Made by a program: the position numbers and the translations under genes
Assembly: GCA_032622095.1 (NCBI GenBank)
Contig: CP136069.1
Span: 45,918,194 to 45,982,193, forward strand
Source of the DNA: Siphonodentalium dalli
Lineage: Eukaryota > Mollusca > Scaphopoda > Gadilida > Siphonodentaliidae
DNA: 64,000 nt
Direction: 5' to 3'
Notes under the pieces: model-generated
Told to the model about the DNA's origin: nothing
The model's input: only the letters and a program-made list of their open reading frames with translations
Databases searched by the model: none
Part shown: positions 20,201 through 28,829 of the stretch, one piece after another
How the letters are laid out: each line of letters starts with the position of its first letter
Numbering within the stretch: the first letter of the stretch is position 1

Positions 20201-21601
20201 TTGACGGGTGGGTTCCTTGACTCGAATCAAATATTTTTTACCCCCGAAGCCAAAGAAATAGTAATTTAGGAGCGTCTGATCGGATTGAGTACCTTTAAGC
20301 AGCAAATGTGGAAAAATCAACTGACTTTCAATTGAAATTATTTGCATAGTCAGCACATTTAATTTCAGTAAGCAGATTGCTAATGACAGAACATGCCTGG
20401 TGCTTCTTTACACCCCAAAATACCACTTTGCCTGGAAAAGACATGTATTTCACTGTACCATTATTATTTTGTTCTGTTTAAACCAAGAAATCTGAATTTC
20501 AAAATTCTCGGGCTCTAGTTAATAGTGCAGGCAAGTTTATTAATTTTCAGCCCAAATTACCCCCTGCATACACCTTAGTAGGCTCTGCACATTTATTATT
20601 TTCCAATATTTAATTTGGAGGTTATAATAAATTCTTATTATAGTTCCAAGTTGTCCATTAGTATGCTGGATTGTTGTAAATGAAACCATGAATGTCTTGT
20701 AAGACCTGTTTTAGTTGAATATAAATCATCTCAGTCTAGAATAGATATTAAATTGTTGATTAAAGTGAGACTAAATTCCACCCTGCACCATTATTTGGGT
20801 CTGAACTTTTATTATATATGTGTCAGGATTTCCTCCCTGCACATTTATTTGGATCTGCTCTTTTATTTGGAGCCCAAGAGTAAGGTTATTAAAACTGAAA
20901 ATTACCACCATTCAATAAACATCACTATACAGTGACTATAACAACTGATATCACAAGCTAGTTTTAGTTTAAAGGGACGGGCGGCATTCATTGCAGAAAT
21001 ATTCATATTTGTTCAAATCGCCATCAACAGAAGGAATATTGAAATATATATAGTTTTGCTCATATGCCAAACATAATCAGCATGTAAATAGTATATTGTC
21101 GTCAAGGCGTACGATGGTGTATGTAAACAAGAACCTGCTTGTGTTACAGAAGTTTTGCTTCTGTTTACATAACACAGCGCAATTTTATTGGTTAATCGCA
21201 CACATATGATAAAAACGCTCTCTATTATTTACAAATCGGGAAAACATTAACAAATAACGCTCTTATGTTTACCATATCCGGATCTAAACAAAAGCAAGGT
21301 TCTGTAACGTTTTTTGCTTTTGAAGTTTTGTTTACATAACAAAGGAATAACATTTGACAATAACACACTGTTTATGCCATATTTCTGATTGGTATAGGAA
21401 CAAGGTCTGTCTATATTTTACTATTCTTTCTGTTTATGGCGGTTTTTGACGGATCTGAATATTTTAACAGCATACCCACTGCCAACGCCGCCCGTATCTT
21501 TAAGAAAACTTGACCTATTTACAAACCTTTCCAGTTGCAGCATTTCCCATACTGATGACCTTCACTCGAAGCGATGACTTGTTCTTCATCTTGTTATCCA
21601 T
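8056..21601 (-). CDS. DNAJC27: DNAJC27 (RBJ): Rab-like GTPase with C-terminal DnaJ domain, six exons, 3' end missing
   Basis: Six exons on the minus strand (21601-21527, 19594-19512, 14144-14075, 12342-12178, 9478-9362, 8216-8056) all have AG/GT boundaries and join in phase to give 223 codons plus two bases. The protein starts MDNKMKNKSSLRVKVISMGN. It carries the P-loop GNAATGKS, the Rab-like segment YLATIGIDYGVTK, the switch II motif DMAGH (typical of this family rather than DTAGQ), the guanine-specificity motif as NQTD, and the SAQTGEG G5 box. It then reads CENGGRKMP and the start of the J domain (FERLGLHPGAS). Human DNAJC27 is 273 residues, so about 50 residues are lacking, the part of the J domain with HPD. 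I searched 1-8055 by eye for an HPDK exon and found none. The family is described as a MEK/ERK regulator; that is family knowledge and not visible here. Confidence 0.94.
8286..8391. mobile_element. Family D MITE, copy 3 (partial)
   Basis: Only a short version remains: CCCTaaagtgcattctctta, the hairpin strand, and the terminal block gctgtcataaaagg followed by TTAA (8392-8395). The left target site reads TCAA. It lies about 70 nt upstream of DNAJC27 exon 6. Confidence 0.65.
8913..9167. mobile_element. Family D piggyBac-like MITE, copy 4
   Basis: TTAA (8909-8912), then cccattcataatgggagctg. It holds two TATATA-containing hairpins joined by acaaggtcaaggtaaatatt, and ends catgaaatgg, then TTAA (9168-9171). 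It lies in intron 5 of DNAJC27's neighbourhood, between exons 5 and 6. Confidence 0.82.
9258..9278 (+). repeat. Poly-C run
   Basis: A homopolymer of about 20 C lies in the DNAJC27 intron between exons 5 and 6. Its length may be unreliable because homopolymers are error-prone. Confidence 0.7.
9362..9478 (-). CDS. DNAJC27: DNAJC27 coding exon 5 (G5 SAQ motif)
   Basis: The acceptor ctattacag precedes ACT GAT. It encodes TDKKRQVDEVEGRLWADGRG then FQYFEMSAQTGEGVQEAFQ, donor GTAATT. The first two residues complete the N-x-x-D motif begun in exon 4. The longer open frame at 9296-9571 is this exon read through both introns. Confidence 0.94.
9709..10272. mobile_element. Family D MITE, copy 5, interrupted by a LINE 3' fragment
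   Basis: The left end follows TTAA (9705-9708) and reads ccctgaggttcatgatggga; the right part resumes with gcctcgcatatataag near 10170 and runs to gttgtcatgaaagg near 10272. Between them a LINE 3' end on the minus strand has inserted. The right end abuts a degraded family B fragment. Confidence 0.7.
9776..10158 (-). mobile_element. LINE 3'-end fragment with (ATTCT)n-type tail
   Basis: Read on the minus strand, the fragment passes through catgttacccctcggggtcc and ttatggtaataaattctttt and ends in a short ATTCT repeat. This 3' tail style is common in invertebrate non-LTR retrotransposons. No coding part remains. It interrupts a family D MITE. Confidence 0.6.
10273..10376. mobile_element. Degraded family B fragment
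   Basis: ctaattactatttcttcagc and catttgagtcgaggaaccca match the conserved arm of family B, but neither AGGTACTC terminus is present. Confidence 0.5.
10377..11640. other. DNAJC27 intron sequence, no gene recognised
   Basis: AT-rich intronic DNA. The only structure noted is a hairpin at 11361-11399 (AGGGTACCAAGAAGAAGA paired with TCTTCTTAGTACCCT). Nearby gacagttttatgggctattt has a diverged relative at about 17110. Confidence 0.45.
11648..11887. mobile_element. Family D piggyBac-like MITE, copy 6
   Basis: TTAA (11644-11647), then cccttccatgatgggagcta. Two hairpin blocks are joined by aaaaggtcaaggtaaatatt. The right end is ccagttaaagaagag, then TTAA (11888-11891). Confidence 0.8.
12178..12342 (-). 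CDS. DNAJC27: DNAJC27 coding exon 4 (ends at NQ of the NKxD motif)
   Basis: The acceptor atttcag precedes GTT CGG. It encodes 55 residues beginning VRNEFYKDTQGALLVYDVSD and ending VVICVCANQ, with donor GTTAGT. The final codon is CAG (Gln) where Lys is expected in NKxD. A piggyBac-like MITE (12382-12711) begins 39 nt upstream of the exon. Confidence 0.94.
12382..12711. mobile_element. Family D-like piggyBac MITE, copy 7, with perfect termini and double hairpin
   Basis: TTAA is followed by CCCTTTACCCAACA, and the right end is the exact complement TGTTGGGTAAAGGG followed by TTAA (12712-12715). Termini beginning CCCT next to TTAA are the piggyBac signature. Inside, 12406-12476 and 12494-12564 are 71-bp perfect reverse complements of each other, and each is itself a hairpin with 27-bp arms. 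This looks like the youngest copy of the family in the window. Confidence 0.9.
12943..13143. mobile_element. Family A hairpin MITE, copy 2
   Basis: TA then CAGTAATGCCCTAAATAATT; the right end reads tgattatttagggcattact. The arms fold through ggcttgttgccattcatc. The 67-residue minus-strand open frame is a repeat artefact. Confidence 0.82.
13564..13974. mobile_element. Family C hairpin element, copy 4, with 8-bp target duplication
   Basis: The termini CAAGCCTGAGTTTA and TAAACTCAGGCTTG are inverted, and CCTTAAAT occurs exactly on both sides (13556-13563, 13975-13982). A complete hairpin at the left, a middle block (gttacttttttccttctgaa; tgggtgaacatcaccaactt) and a shortened hairpin at the right follow the same order as copies 2 and 5. 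Confidence 0.88.
14075..14144 (-). CDS. DNAJC27: DNAJC27 coding exon 3 (DMAGH switch II)
   Basis: After the acceptor tttttttttacag, a base A completes the Lys codon split from exon 2. The exon encodes LQVKDKDVKVNIFDMAGHPI then FYE and ends at the donor GTATAT. DMAGH replaces the usual Ras/Rab DTAGQ and is characteristic of DNAJC27. Confidence 0.94.
14294..15629. mobile_element. hAT-like nonautonomous element (~1.34 kb)
   Basis: The left end CAGGGTTGCCAATAGGTACT and the complement of the right end CAGGATTGCCAAAGTACC fit the hAT terminal pattern CAGGGNTGNCAA. Flanks CTGCTGGA (14286-14293) and CTGCTGAT (15630-15637) match at 6 of 8 positions, the 8-bp duplication expected for hAT. Both subterminal regions are crowded with GGTACCG-type palindromes. 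No transposase frame survives. Confidence 0.75.
14700..15157. mobile_element. Nested inverted-repeat element inside the hAT-like element
   Basis: ggccaaaacaaaatatacgt followed by TTTCTGGTGAC is mirrored at the right by GTCACCAGAAACACAGG and ttttttattttggcc. The interior has GGCGGGTGG on one side and GGGCGGGCGGGT on the other. Boundaries are approximate. Confidence 0.5.
15638..16114. other. No gene recognised
   Basis: AT-rich intronic DNA in the DNAJC27 locus, with only short open frames that extend from the preceding transposon. Confidence 0.4.
16115..16972. mobile_element. Possible Tc1/mariner-like inverted-repeat element
   Basis: CTACAGTAGACCCCGAAGCG at the left is partly mirrored at the right by CGGCTTCGGGCTCTAGACTA followed by CAGTA. 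The interior repeats GGCTGGC/GCCGGCT motifs near both ends. At 16619 an unrelated TTAACCCTTTCAATACTG end lies inside, perhaps one end of a family D relative. Confidence 0.45.
16976..17770. other. No gene recognised
   Basis: Unique-looking AT-rich intronic DNA. Around 17110-17180 it shares a diverged segment (gggacagttttacggc; gagaagtctatctta) with 11295-11400. Confidence 0.4.
17770..18075 (+). repeat. Diverged tandem duplication, unit 1
   Basis: gaatgtccagtcgcgagtcc, atagtccttgattaagaaca, tgccccttgacacggttgat and gcatgtgcactttgccgtga recur in the same order at 18345-18530 with many substitutions and a deletion. Open frames across the unit on the minus strand are not supported. Confidence 0.6.
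18156..18184. repeat. Perfect 13-bp palindrome, 3-nt loop
   Basis: CTATGCTATGTAC-AGT-GTACATAGCATAG. It lies between the two units of the 17.8/18.4 kb duplication. No function is inferred. Confidence 0.75.
18345..18530 (+). repeat. Diverged tandem duplication, unit 2
   Basis: gaatgtccagttgggagtct, atagtccttggcagacaaca, tgctccttgacatggctcat and gactttgccatgaacacaat mirror unit 1 in order and orientation. Confidence 0.6.
18790..19169. mobile_element. Family C hairpin element, copy 5 (left end degraded)
   Basis: The middle block (ctatatccccaaattggcag; cccaatgggtgtacatcaca) is followed by a complete hairpin at 19052-19140 and the terminal sequence CACTAAACTCAGGCTTG. The left CAAGCC terminus is not recognisable. 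Confidence 0.7.
19170..19511. other. Intronic DNA next to DNAJC27 exon 2
   Basis: No repeat or gene seen. Confidence 0.4.
19512..19594 (-). CDS. DNAJC27: DNAJC27 coding exon 2 (switch I region)
   Basis: The acceptor TTATTTCCAG precedes AGT TGC. It encodes SCIIKRYCEKRFVHKYLATI then GIDYGVT plus AA of the next codon. The donor is GTAAGT. A family A MITE (19630-19842) begins 36 nt upstream of the acceptor edge. Confidence 0.94.
19630..19842. mobile_element. Family A hairpin MITE, copy 3 (intact)
   Basis: TA-CAGTAATGCCCTAAATAAT at the left and ATTATTTAGGGCATTACTG-TA at the right. The arms are nearly perfect inverted repeats around the turn aaagctctcactgagagctttc. It lies 36 nt upstream of DNAJC27 exon 2. 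Confidence 0.9.
19942..20294. mobile_element. Family B TTAA-flanked element, copy 2
   Basis: TTAA (19938-19941), then AGGTACTCAATCCGATCAGA; the complement at the right end is followed by TTAA (20295-20298). An inner palindrome (taaaatcaagtggttattaa and its complement) forms the tip. Confidence 0.9.
20299..20968. other. Intron 1 of DNAJC27, no gene recognised
   Basis: AT-rich, with loosely repeated phrases (tgcacatttattattttcca; ctgcacatttatttggatct) but no clear unit. Confidence 0.4.
20973..21499 (+). mobile_element. Family G TTAA-flanked element, copy 1
   Basis: TTAA (20969-20972), then AGGGACGGGCGGC; the right end is GCCGCCCGTATCT followed by TTAA (21500-21503). Body motifs (aatattcatatttgttc, aacgctctctattatttaca, gtttacataacaaaggaata, tggcggtttttgacgg) recur in the same order in copy 2 on the opposite strand. 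It ends 27 nt from the DNAJC27 exon 1 donor edge. Confidence 0.85.
21527..21601 (-). CDS. DNAJC27: DNAJC27 coding exon 1 (start Met, P-loop)
   Basis: ATG is the complement of 21599-21601. It encodes 25 residues ending GNAATGK and is followed by the donor GTTTGT. A TTAA-flanked element (20973-21499) ends 27 nt from the exon edge. An upstream acceptor-like ttttcttacag ending at 21798 suggests that the same exon has 5' UTR to about 21797 and an earlier non-coding exon; that part is inference. Confidence 0.93.
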
Positions 21602-21797
21602 GTGTTATCAAAAAGTTCATCTGATATCTCTTCAAAGAATGTCCCTCAAAATAGCAACTTTATTTGAATATTGCTAATCAGCAGTGGTATCATCCATATA
21701 TCTATCAAATTTAGTGTATGTGGTCATTTTCTCATGTTCACAACAAAACTTCTTAGGTCATGACTGAAGCCTGCATTTCCACAGAGATGTGTGGTAG
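21602..21797 (-). promoter_or_regulatory. DNAJC27: Probable 5' UTR of DNAJC27
   Basis: The sequence between the predicted acceptor (TTTTCTTACAG, complement of 21798-21808) and the start ATG has short upstream ATGs but no continuing frame. It is called UTR only because of the acceptor-like site. No promoter could be identified further right. Confidence 0.4.
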
Positions 21798-21799
21798 CT

Positions 21800-22223
21800 G
21801 TAAGAAAATAACAAAAGAAGAGTCACATTAAATATAACAGACCTTCACAAACAGTTAGAAATGAAAAAGGGTTTTAAAAAATAATATTTTTTTTTAAACA
21901 AATCATTATGTAAATATTATGCAATTGCTTCATCTTTTAACATGGGCATGCATACTATTTCTCGCCAAAAAGCCATGCTTGTATTTGATATTCATGCGAC
22001 TGGAACAACGCCTTACCAAACTCGAATGCTTATTTAATGTTTCAGTATTGTTCGGTAAATGTTCTAACAAAGACCTTAACAGAACACATACCGGTATTCT
22101 TAGTGTTTATAGTGATCTGTCAACTCGAATAGTAAAAGACTAGTTGCAATCTGAACACGTATTAAAAATCATCAGTGGGTAGATCAACAACAATAAATTC
22201 TTCTCTCAGAACACAAAGCCACA
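21800..22223. other. Upstream of DNAJC27, no exon recognised
   Basis: AT-rich. It may hold part of an upstream intron. No promoter motif can be supported. Confidence 0.35.
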
Positions 22224-22373
22224 CAGTAATGCCCTAAGTAATCGACTCCTAACCACAGCAGAATTATGGGTAACTTTCCGATGAATGGCAACAAGCCATA
22301 TTTCCGACTAAATCCTGAAAAGTTATCCATAATTCTGCTGTGGTTAAGGAGTCGATTATTTAGAGCATTACTG
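22224..22373. mobile_element. Family A hairpin MITE, copy 4 (internally deleted)
   Basis: CAGTAATGCCCTAAGTAATC to TTATTTAGAGCATTACTG, only 150 bp. The left arm lacks the block between gtaacttt and ccgatgaatggc. The left flank is CA rather than TA. Confidence 0.82.
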
Positions 22374-22596
22374 TACCGGTATCTTAGTGATCCTGTACCA
22401 TAGGGAGGTAATGAATTGCGCTATTTTATTTGTTCCGAAGTGTGTAACTGTAACACAACTCCATATCTTCCAAGTATTTTATTTATGTGTAAAAGCAGGA
22501 ATATGAAGCCTTGCCAGCAAGAATGATGTTTAATTTGCAAAAATGTCTATATTTTGGATCTTCTTATCACATTCTTTGATATTATAGGTAAGTAAA

Positions 22597-22774
22597 GCTG
22601 AAGGGGTCACCCTCACCTAAGAAAGTGCTGAAGGATAGGGCCTACACAGGTTTTAAAAAATTGCTGAAGGTTACAGAAATCATGGCAGACGCAGCAACTG
22701 AATGACATTTGGAACGAGAATTCTAAACCTGTGTGCCCTTCAGCACTTTTTTGGTGAGAGTGACCCCCTTCAGT
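22597..22774. mobile_element. GCTGAAGGGG inverted-repeat element, copy 1
   Basis: It starts GCTGAAGGGGTCACCCTCAC and ends GTGAGAGTGACCCCCTTCAG. Flanks GTAAGTAAA (22588-22596) and GTAACTAAA (22775-22783) match at 8 of 9. CTGAAGG recurs several times within each arm. A 9-bp duplication suggests a Mutator-like transposase, which is inference. Confidence 0.82.
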
Positions 22775-22783
22775 GTAACTAAA

Positions 22784-23315
22784 TTCATCGTATAATTTTG
22801 TGCATATATCATGGATTTGCTCATGAAATCAAATTATTATCTGAGAATGCGATGTCTGTTACCACTGAACATGTGCGAGCAGTTTGAAAAAATGTGACTG
22901 CTAATTTGCTAGCGATACTACTGCAGATACATATACTAGATAATCATACTACATGCTAAGGGTATCGGGAGAAGTCAGTCCAATACAAAGTCAGCCCCAG
23001 AGGAGTCGGTTCAGGTAAATTAAAGAATGATCAAGAGAAGTCGGCTCCATTATTTTTAAATTTCACTGCTCTCTTGTCACAGTTTTCTGAAGTTCTGTCC
23101 TTTCGACTTGGCATGAGTCCTATGGCTTTATACTGATGAATACATGGATGTAGAAAACATTTGGAACTAGTAAACAGGGGGTCGAAATTCAAGATTTCCA
23201 GGGTGAATATGACAATTTATGTTGTGAACTTGAGTGGGTCCAGGTACCAGTATGTTCAAAGTTGTCTTTCATGTTCATAACTTCAAAGTGGCGGCCCAGA
23301 ATGCATGAAATGGTT
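22784..23315. other. No gene recognised
   Basis: No coding frame or repeat unit of note was seen. Confidence 0.35.
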
Positions 23316-23319
23316 GGGC

Positions 23320-23445
23320 CAACATTGGCACAACCACTCTCTGAATGGTTGGGCCAATGTTGGCAACCAACATAATTTTGCTCATTGGGTAAATGTTGGG
23401 CCAATATGTTGGGCCAACAATTGAACCAACGTTGGGCAAAATACA
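23320..23445. repeat. Cluster of TTGGGCCAA / CCAACATTGGC inverted motifs
   Basis: ggttgggccaacattggcac, ggttgggccaatgttggcaa, tgttgggccaatatgttggg and ccaacgttgggc form a set of short palindromic repeats in both orientations. Open frames on the minus strand across it are not supported. Confidence 0.5.
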
Positions 23446-25110
23446 CAGAGCTTCTCCACGGGCACACTGCGCGCATATGATTTCTTAATTAGTGATAAGA
23501 AAACATCAGCAGCGAGACAAGAGATGAATAGATATGATGCAACAAAAGTAGTTATTAAAATTGTTAATCGTGGGGTCGACTTTTCCTGTCGCAGTTCCGG
23601 AATCCTGTGGGTCTGACTTTGTTTTGGACCGACTTTGTTTTGGGCTGAGTTCACATGTATTCCAGGCGATATCTAAGATTACATACAACAGGTGATTTGT
23701 TAGGCTGACATTTTGTTCATGCAGTGCCATCCACCTTCCCCAAACCCACCCACCCTGAGTTTGGCATTTCTTATATGGTTTGCGAAGTTGTGCGAAATAT
23801 GGTGTGTTTGTTAGTTGCCCGTTATTACGATAAATCTACTCTTATAATTAATTTAATTTAATTATTTATTATTAATAAAACACTTGCCCAATGATATTGG
23901 GATCACAGTGGGATAATACTAACAAAATAACAGCCAACAAGTTACTTTTACAGGTCTGGCAAATGTGATAATTCAGCTACAATTTAGATAAATGCCACTA
24001 ACGTGGCTGAATTCAGCTATAGATTATACTCCGATTACTCTCCAGACAGTAATTAAGTTTTATGTTGCATGATAAAATTGGGAAAATGCACATCAAAAAT
24101 GCTTTACCTATCTCTTAATTAAACACCTTGATCAGTACCCAGAGGACAAACACCTGAGGTTTCTCATCAGCACCCGAGACTTTAGTGAACGTTCAGACGA
24201 CCACGACACAATCGTAAGTGGATGAATCGGTCCCGACGGGATCATGGATAGTTTGTTCACACAATTGCGATGTCGTCATACATGATGATATCGTATGTTG
24301 TTTGAAGCATGTGATTGACTACCCTGTGATATTTCCAGCCACGATTACGTCGCAAGTGGAGGTAGCCAAGGATACGCCATGATTTCGCATCTAAAATCAA
24401 ACAGTGGTTGATATTATTTTTGGATCCGGGCCAGCTCGTCCCAGGGCCCACTCGGTCCAGACTGGCCCGGCTTTTGTGGCCCCGGGAATTAAATTTGTGG
24501 ATATCAATTTCTTAAATTAAGATTATGATATATTTCAGAATGTTGTCTAGCAATTTTTACATTTTGATTACTTTAGCAGTTTAGGCATGTTTGTCTATAA
24601 TAATTAATAACCATTAATCACGTTAGTCGATTTGAGCGAGAAACCGGCGAATTCATGACTAAACAATATACATTTGTATTGTACTGTTTTCACATTCTTA
24701 TTAAATTTCTCTGATTCTCATAAAGTTCAATCATCTCACTATCACTGGGTTAATTTTGGGAGAAGCCATCATTGTCCCCACTCCTATCAAAACAATACCG
24801 GTATAAGCGGGTTGTTTACACAGTAACCAGTCACAGTCACACTTCGATCAGAGGGCGAGATGGCTTCAGAACGTGTGACGGAACTTGTGGTATATGAACT
24901 TGTATACTGAATCAATTGATACAGATCAAGAAGCCAGCACTGGCAAGAGACTATACAGTGCTGGAAACTGGACTTGGTCTGTGTCATCAAGTAAAAGACC
25001 TGTACAGTAAGCCATAAGAGATCACTGCAATGGGGTTTTGGGTTATTTAGTCAAAATACCTCCAGTGCAGAAAGATGCTACGTACGACGTGTGAGTGTGA
25101 CATATTTGTA
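23446..25110. other. No gene recognised
   Basis: Intergenic or upstream-intron DNA. The phrase aaaatcaaacagtggttgat (about 24401) has a close match at 46263 (one difference), both in ATCG-rich surroundings, which hints at a shared old element. Confidence 0.35.
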
Positions 25111-25160
25111 TAAAATGGTATAGATATGTGTATCATTACCAATAAATAATCTAATCTAAT
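25105..25160 (+). mobile_element. Possible LINE 3' tail (AATCT repeat)
   Basis: tgtgtatcattaccaataaa followed by taatctaatctaatg has the form of a retrotransposon 3' end with an AATAAA signal and a short tandem tail. No coding part was recognised upstream. Confidence 0.4.
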
Positions 25161-26879
25161 GTTCTATGTGTAAACCCAGGTGAGAATTTGTATCCATGAT
25201 ATTTCATATTTCCTTGCGTATATTCATATATTTCTCGTCCACACGGCAGAATAACTTATCACTGTGAGCTACATGTAGGTGGTTTCCTGAAGAAATGCTC
25301 TGCATTATACCTGAAGAAGAATTAGTCAAGCGGAGTGCCGGCCAACTACAGTTCAAGAATTCATCAAACCTATGTGTTATTTTTTCGTCAGTCAACTTTG
25401 GAATTTTCAGGGCGACTTGAACTTCGCCCGACTGCAAAAATAAGGCGAAGCGGACGGCGCTAGGGCGAAGAAGTCGCCCACATCGCCCTCTCGGCTGGTC
25501 CCTGTATAAATGTTCGTATGTTGTTCCTTAATTGTTTTTATCATTTGTTTTTAGCCAAATAAATTATCATAAACCCATGCAACTATCCGATCTACCTCCC
25601 GACAACCCTTTGGCTTAGAGAGAGAGAGAGAGAAATCCCTTGGAACGAGTCAGCGCCGGCGAGCTGGCCCAGGTCAATTGGGCCCTCGGACGAGCTGCAT
25701 GGTCCGTTTCCATTATTTTTTTACTTGCGACATTGTCGTGCGCAAACCAACTCCCAGTTACTTCCTACGACGGAAATCTTTTCACTTACGATTGAATTGT
25801 GGTCTTCAAGTCATCTGGTCATCGACACAATCACACTGTCACTGATTCACACTCACAGATCTGAGAGTGATTTCAAGAGAAGATTTCAATTTCAAGAAGT
25901 GTTACAGGAAATTTCAAAAATATAAACATTGGGCGCTGTTGTATCTAAATTCTAATCCCATACTATGCCATATTCTGTACTAAAGTATGGGGAACTTTAT
26001 AACTCCCTTTAAGCAAATCTGTTATCAGAAATATTAAGAAATTTAAGTGAATATTCTTTAAAAAAAAGAGAAATGTTTACATCAGTTACCAACCGGAAGT
26101 AAGTTCAGCAGACCAAGGTGACTTAACTCTATTTGGTGGGTCAAGCTAAAAGATGTAACACTATTAATTCGCCTATGTATTTGTTCAGCCACTTGGTGGT
26201 TTGCGCTCCAAGATACATAATAAATTTCGCTTTTTAATTTTTCCTGGTATCGTAATAGGTCGATAAATACTTGAAATACCTTTCAACGAGCATTATATGT
26301 CTTCCTTTTGTCTATTTTATCTTTACATGCAGGTTGTACGTGCTACACCAGTGTGTGTCAAAAGACCATTGAAACGTATCTTATCTATCTTATCGTATCT
26401 TGTGTCCCATAATGACGCATTGAAGTTATACCAATACAATTTGAACACCCTGTTTGGATCCCAAGCAAAAATCAGCCATTTGCATGACACAATGATGTTA
26501 AACAGAAAAAAAGCGTTTCGTGTTGATTTATTCCTGATATGGAAGGGGGGTGTCTTAAATTGTTTCCAATCCTGTTCCACTATCTATTTTATAAGTCACT
26601 AAATATATGTGCCATCCTATCTTACCATTTAGTCTCCATCATTATCATTGAATACTAATCAAAATAAATGGCGTGAAACAATTATATCCCAATCTGCTTC
26701 AATCATTTTAATATATAGGTACTTTAGTGTAAACATATTTTTATTTCCAAATCCAAACTTTATTCTGTGAAACAAACTATGCATAAACCTGCGTAAACAC
26801 CAAAATCTAACCCCAACATAACTTTAAGGGTGTTATCTGTTGATATAGTTGTACAATCCAGTGTTGAAACAATAGTTGA
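25161..26879. other. No gene recognised
   Basis: Contains a short (GA)n run near 25618. Open frames at 25725-25925 and 26297-26602 show no recognisable protein and no splice context. Confidence 0.35.
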
Positions 26880-27028
26880 ATTCCAGGTCCATTCCTTGGG
26901 TGTAAAATTGTATTGTATATGTGTGTATTGTGCAGCAATGTGGTATCTATAATATTGTAAATATTGTAAAATATTATCTCTGTACCTATATATGATTTAT
27001 GTGACGAGAATAAACAATTGAAATTGGT
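26880..27028 (+). mobile_element. Possible LINE 3' UTR fragment
   Basis: ggtgtaaaattgtattgtat, the TATTGTAAA repeats and the end gaataaacaattgaaattg look like the 3' end of a LINE on the plus strand. No coding sequence was identified. Confidence 0.4.
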
Positions 27029-27342
27029 GACTGATCGGAGACCCAGGGCCAGTCAGTATGCTAGAAACTATGTTGTTTTATGACTGGAAGGATTTAGCCC
27101 CGTGTTTGATTGATTGTTTATTTTGCAAAGCCAACATTTACGTTGGAATATAGCCAAAACATATATGTACATATATACACAGAAACAGTTTATACAAACA
27201 ATTTATACGTTAACAATTATCATTATCTTATTTTCGTAACAAATCCACCATAATACAATAACTGTACACAGCACTTATACATAAGATTCATTAACAATTA
27301 CCTTGCATAAGTATGCAATTCCCAATTTATGGATGTGTCGCA

Positions 27343-27344
27343 TT

Positions 27345-27375
<31 letters not shown>

Positions 27376-27400
27376 CACATACAAACATACACGTATATAT
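27343..27400. repeat. (CA)n/(TA)n microsatellite
   Basis: acacacacacacatatatat followed by further TA units. Confidence 0.85.
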
Positions 27401-27427
27401 ATTTCATCTGTGTATATAATATTATAT

Positions 27428-28225
27428 TTAAGAAATCTTTTTCAATGCCAATTTAATAAATATGCTCAGTCTTTTCAGAACGCTCATGTTTTCAAGAGAA
27501 AGTAGCCCATGGAATTTATTTCGGTTTGGTTTATCCCAATAATATTTTGGAATATATAATTCACGTAAGTTTTTGAGCTCTTGGCATATGATCACAAAAT
27601 GGTATTCATCACATGGGCTATTGCTGCACAACACACAGTTTAAATCATTATTATCTTTTCCTTTCGTCCATCTATTCTTTTCAACTGGTAATTTATGGTT
27701 TGATGTTCGTATTTTCAGTAAGAAGTTAGATAAATGGGTTGGCAAATATACTAGATATCGATTCATTTTTATCGAGTCCTTAATGTTGCTGTAGAATATT
27801 GCTCTGGTAGATGAGTACGACTTCAGACTGTCAAAAAGATTACGTTCATAATTTTCAATCAGTTGACTTTTTATGTATCTTAACGCTGTTCTGCTTAACG
27901 ATGACTGACTTGACCAAATGTGGTCCATGTTTACTTCGTGAAGAATCCCTTCCACAAAGCTAATCCATTTGATCTTGTCTTTTAATACGATATTGTCTTC
28001 ATGTACATACCTCAATAAAAGAAATATGTTCTTTGCTAGTTCTGACCCATCATGACTCACTAGCTTTGACCAATACGATAGTGCTCTATATTTTATTTCT
28101 ATTGATATCGGATGCCTTCCAAGTTCTGCATATACCATATAGTTAGGTGTACTCGATTTCATTGACGTTATAATTTTACAAAACTTAAGGTGGAGCGTCT
28201 CTAGGGCCTGTATTCTTTCGAAACA
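27428..28225 (-). pseudogene. LINE ORF2 C-terminal fragment
   Basis: The intact stretch starting MKSSTPNYMVYAELGRHPIS can be read upstream into LHLKFCKIITS, the usual order in this LINE type (HLKFCK ... STPNxMVYGELGRxPL). Near the C terminus lies a zinc-finger-like C-x2-C-x(8)-H-x(4)-C box (CVLCSNSPCDEYHFVIIC). The stop at 27428-27430 fits the natural end. The frame is 5'-truncated and presumably dead. Confidence 0.78.
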
Positions 28226-28677
28226 CTATACATATTTGGAAAAAAATTACATGCAAATTTTTTCCGACAACCCCCCCCCCCCCTAAATGAATAAGGAAAA
28301 AATTTACGTGTAAATTTTTGACGCCTAGGTACTCCCCACCCCCAGTACGTTGTGTCCCGCAATTTTATTTCCGGCCCCCCCTGTACTTTTCCACTTTCAT
28401 GGAAATGCTTCATTAAACGCCCATAATCAGATACAAAGTTATCAACACCGATGGATTTGATCCCAAGAATTCGACTGAAACTGAAACCAAGCCGGTGAAT
28501 AATGTGAAAGCCGTGATATTAGGTGCAAGTAACTGTGGCGGTTTGAGATTTGGTATATCATAATTCAAGGTCTTCCAATATTCAGGTGCTAGGTATGGAG
28601 CCATCAACGTATTACTCGGGCAGAGTTGAAAATTCAGGTAGTTTTGATCGAAATGCAGTAATGATATTTGGGTGCAG

Positions 28678-28820
28678 GACGTTTCGGCACCTGCATGAAC
28701 GTTTCGGCACCTGGTTTTCTGGACGTTTCGGCACCTGGATTTTCGGCACTTGGTTGTTTCGGCCCAAGTGCTTGGACATTTCGGCACTTCATCGAAGACG
28801 TTTCGGCACTTGTTTCTTGT
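28678..28820 (+). repeat. Minisatellite of CGTTTCGGCACCTG
   Basis: About six units of GGACGTTTCGGCACCTG with variable spacers (ggttttct, gattttcggcacttgg). Open frames on both strands (28413-28895, 28550-28882) owe their length to this repeat and carry its Cys/Arg-rich translation. Confidence 0.75.
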
Positions 28821-28829
28821 TCTTTTCTT

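Larger units (their letters stand above)
27107..28225 (-). mobile_element. 5'-truncated LINE, C-terminal part only
   Basis: The coding remnant (28225 to 27428) is followed by a 3' UTR ending AATAAACAATCAATCAA near 27107 on the minus strand. A TA/CA microsatellite (27343-27400) lies in the UTR. No reverse-transcriptase core remains. The protein end matches that of the LINE at 35866-38204, so both belong to one clade. Confidence 0.75.

Noticed and set aside
24787-24990. Minus-strand 67-residue frame considered as a gene fragment
   Set aside because: No domain, no splice context and no retained partner frame.
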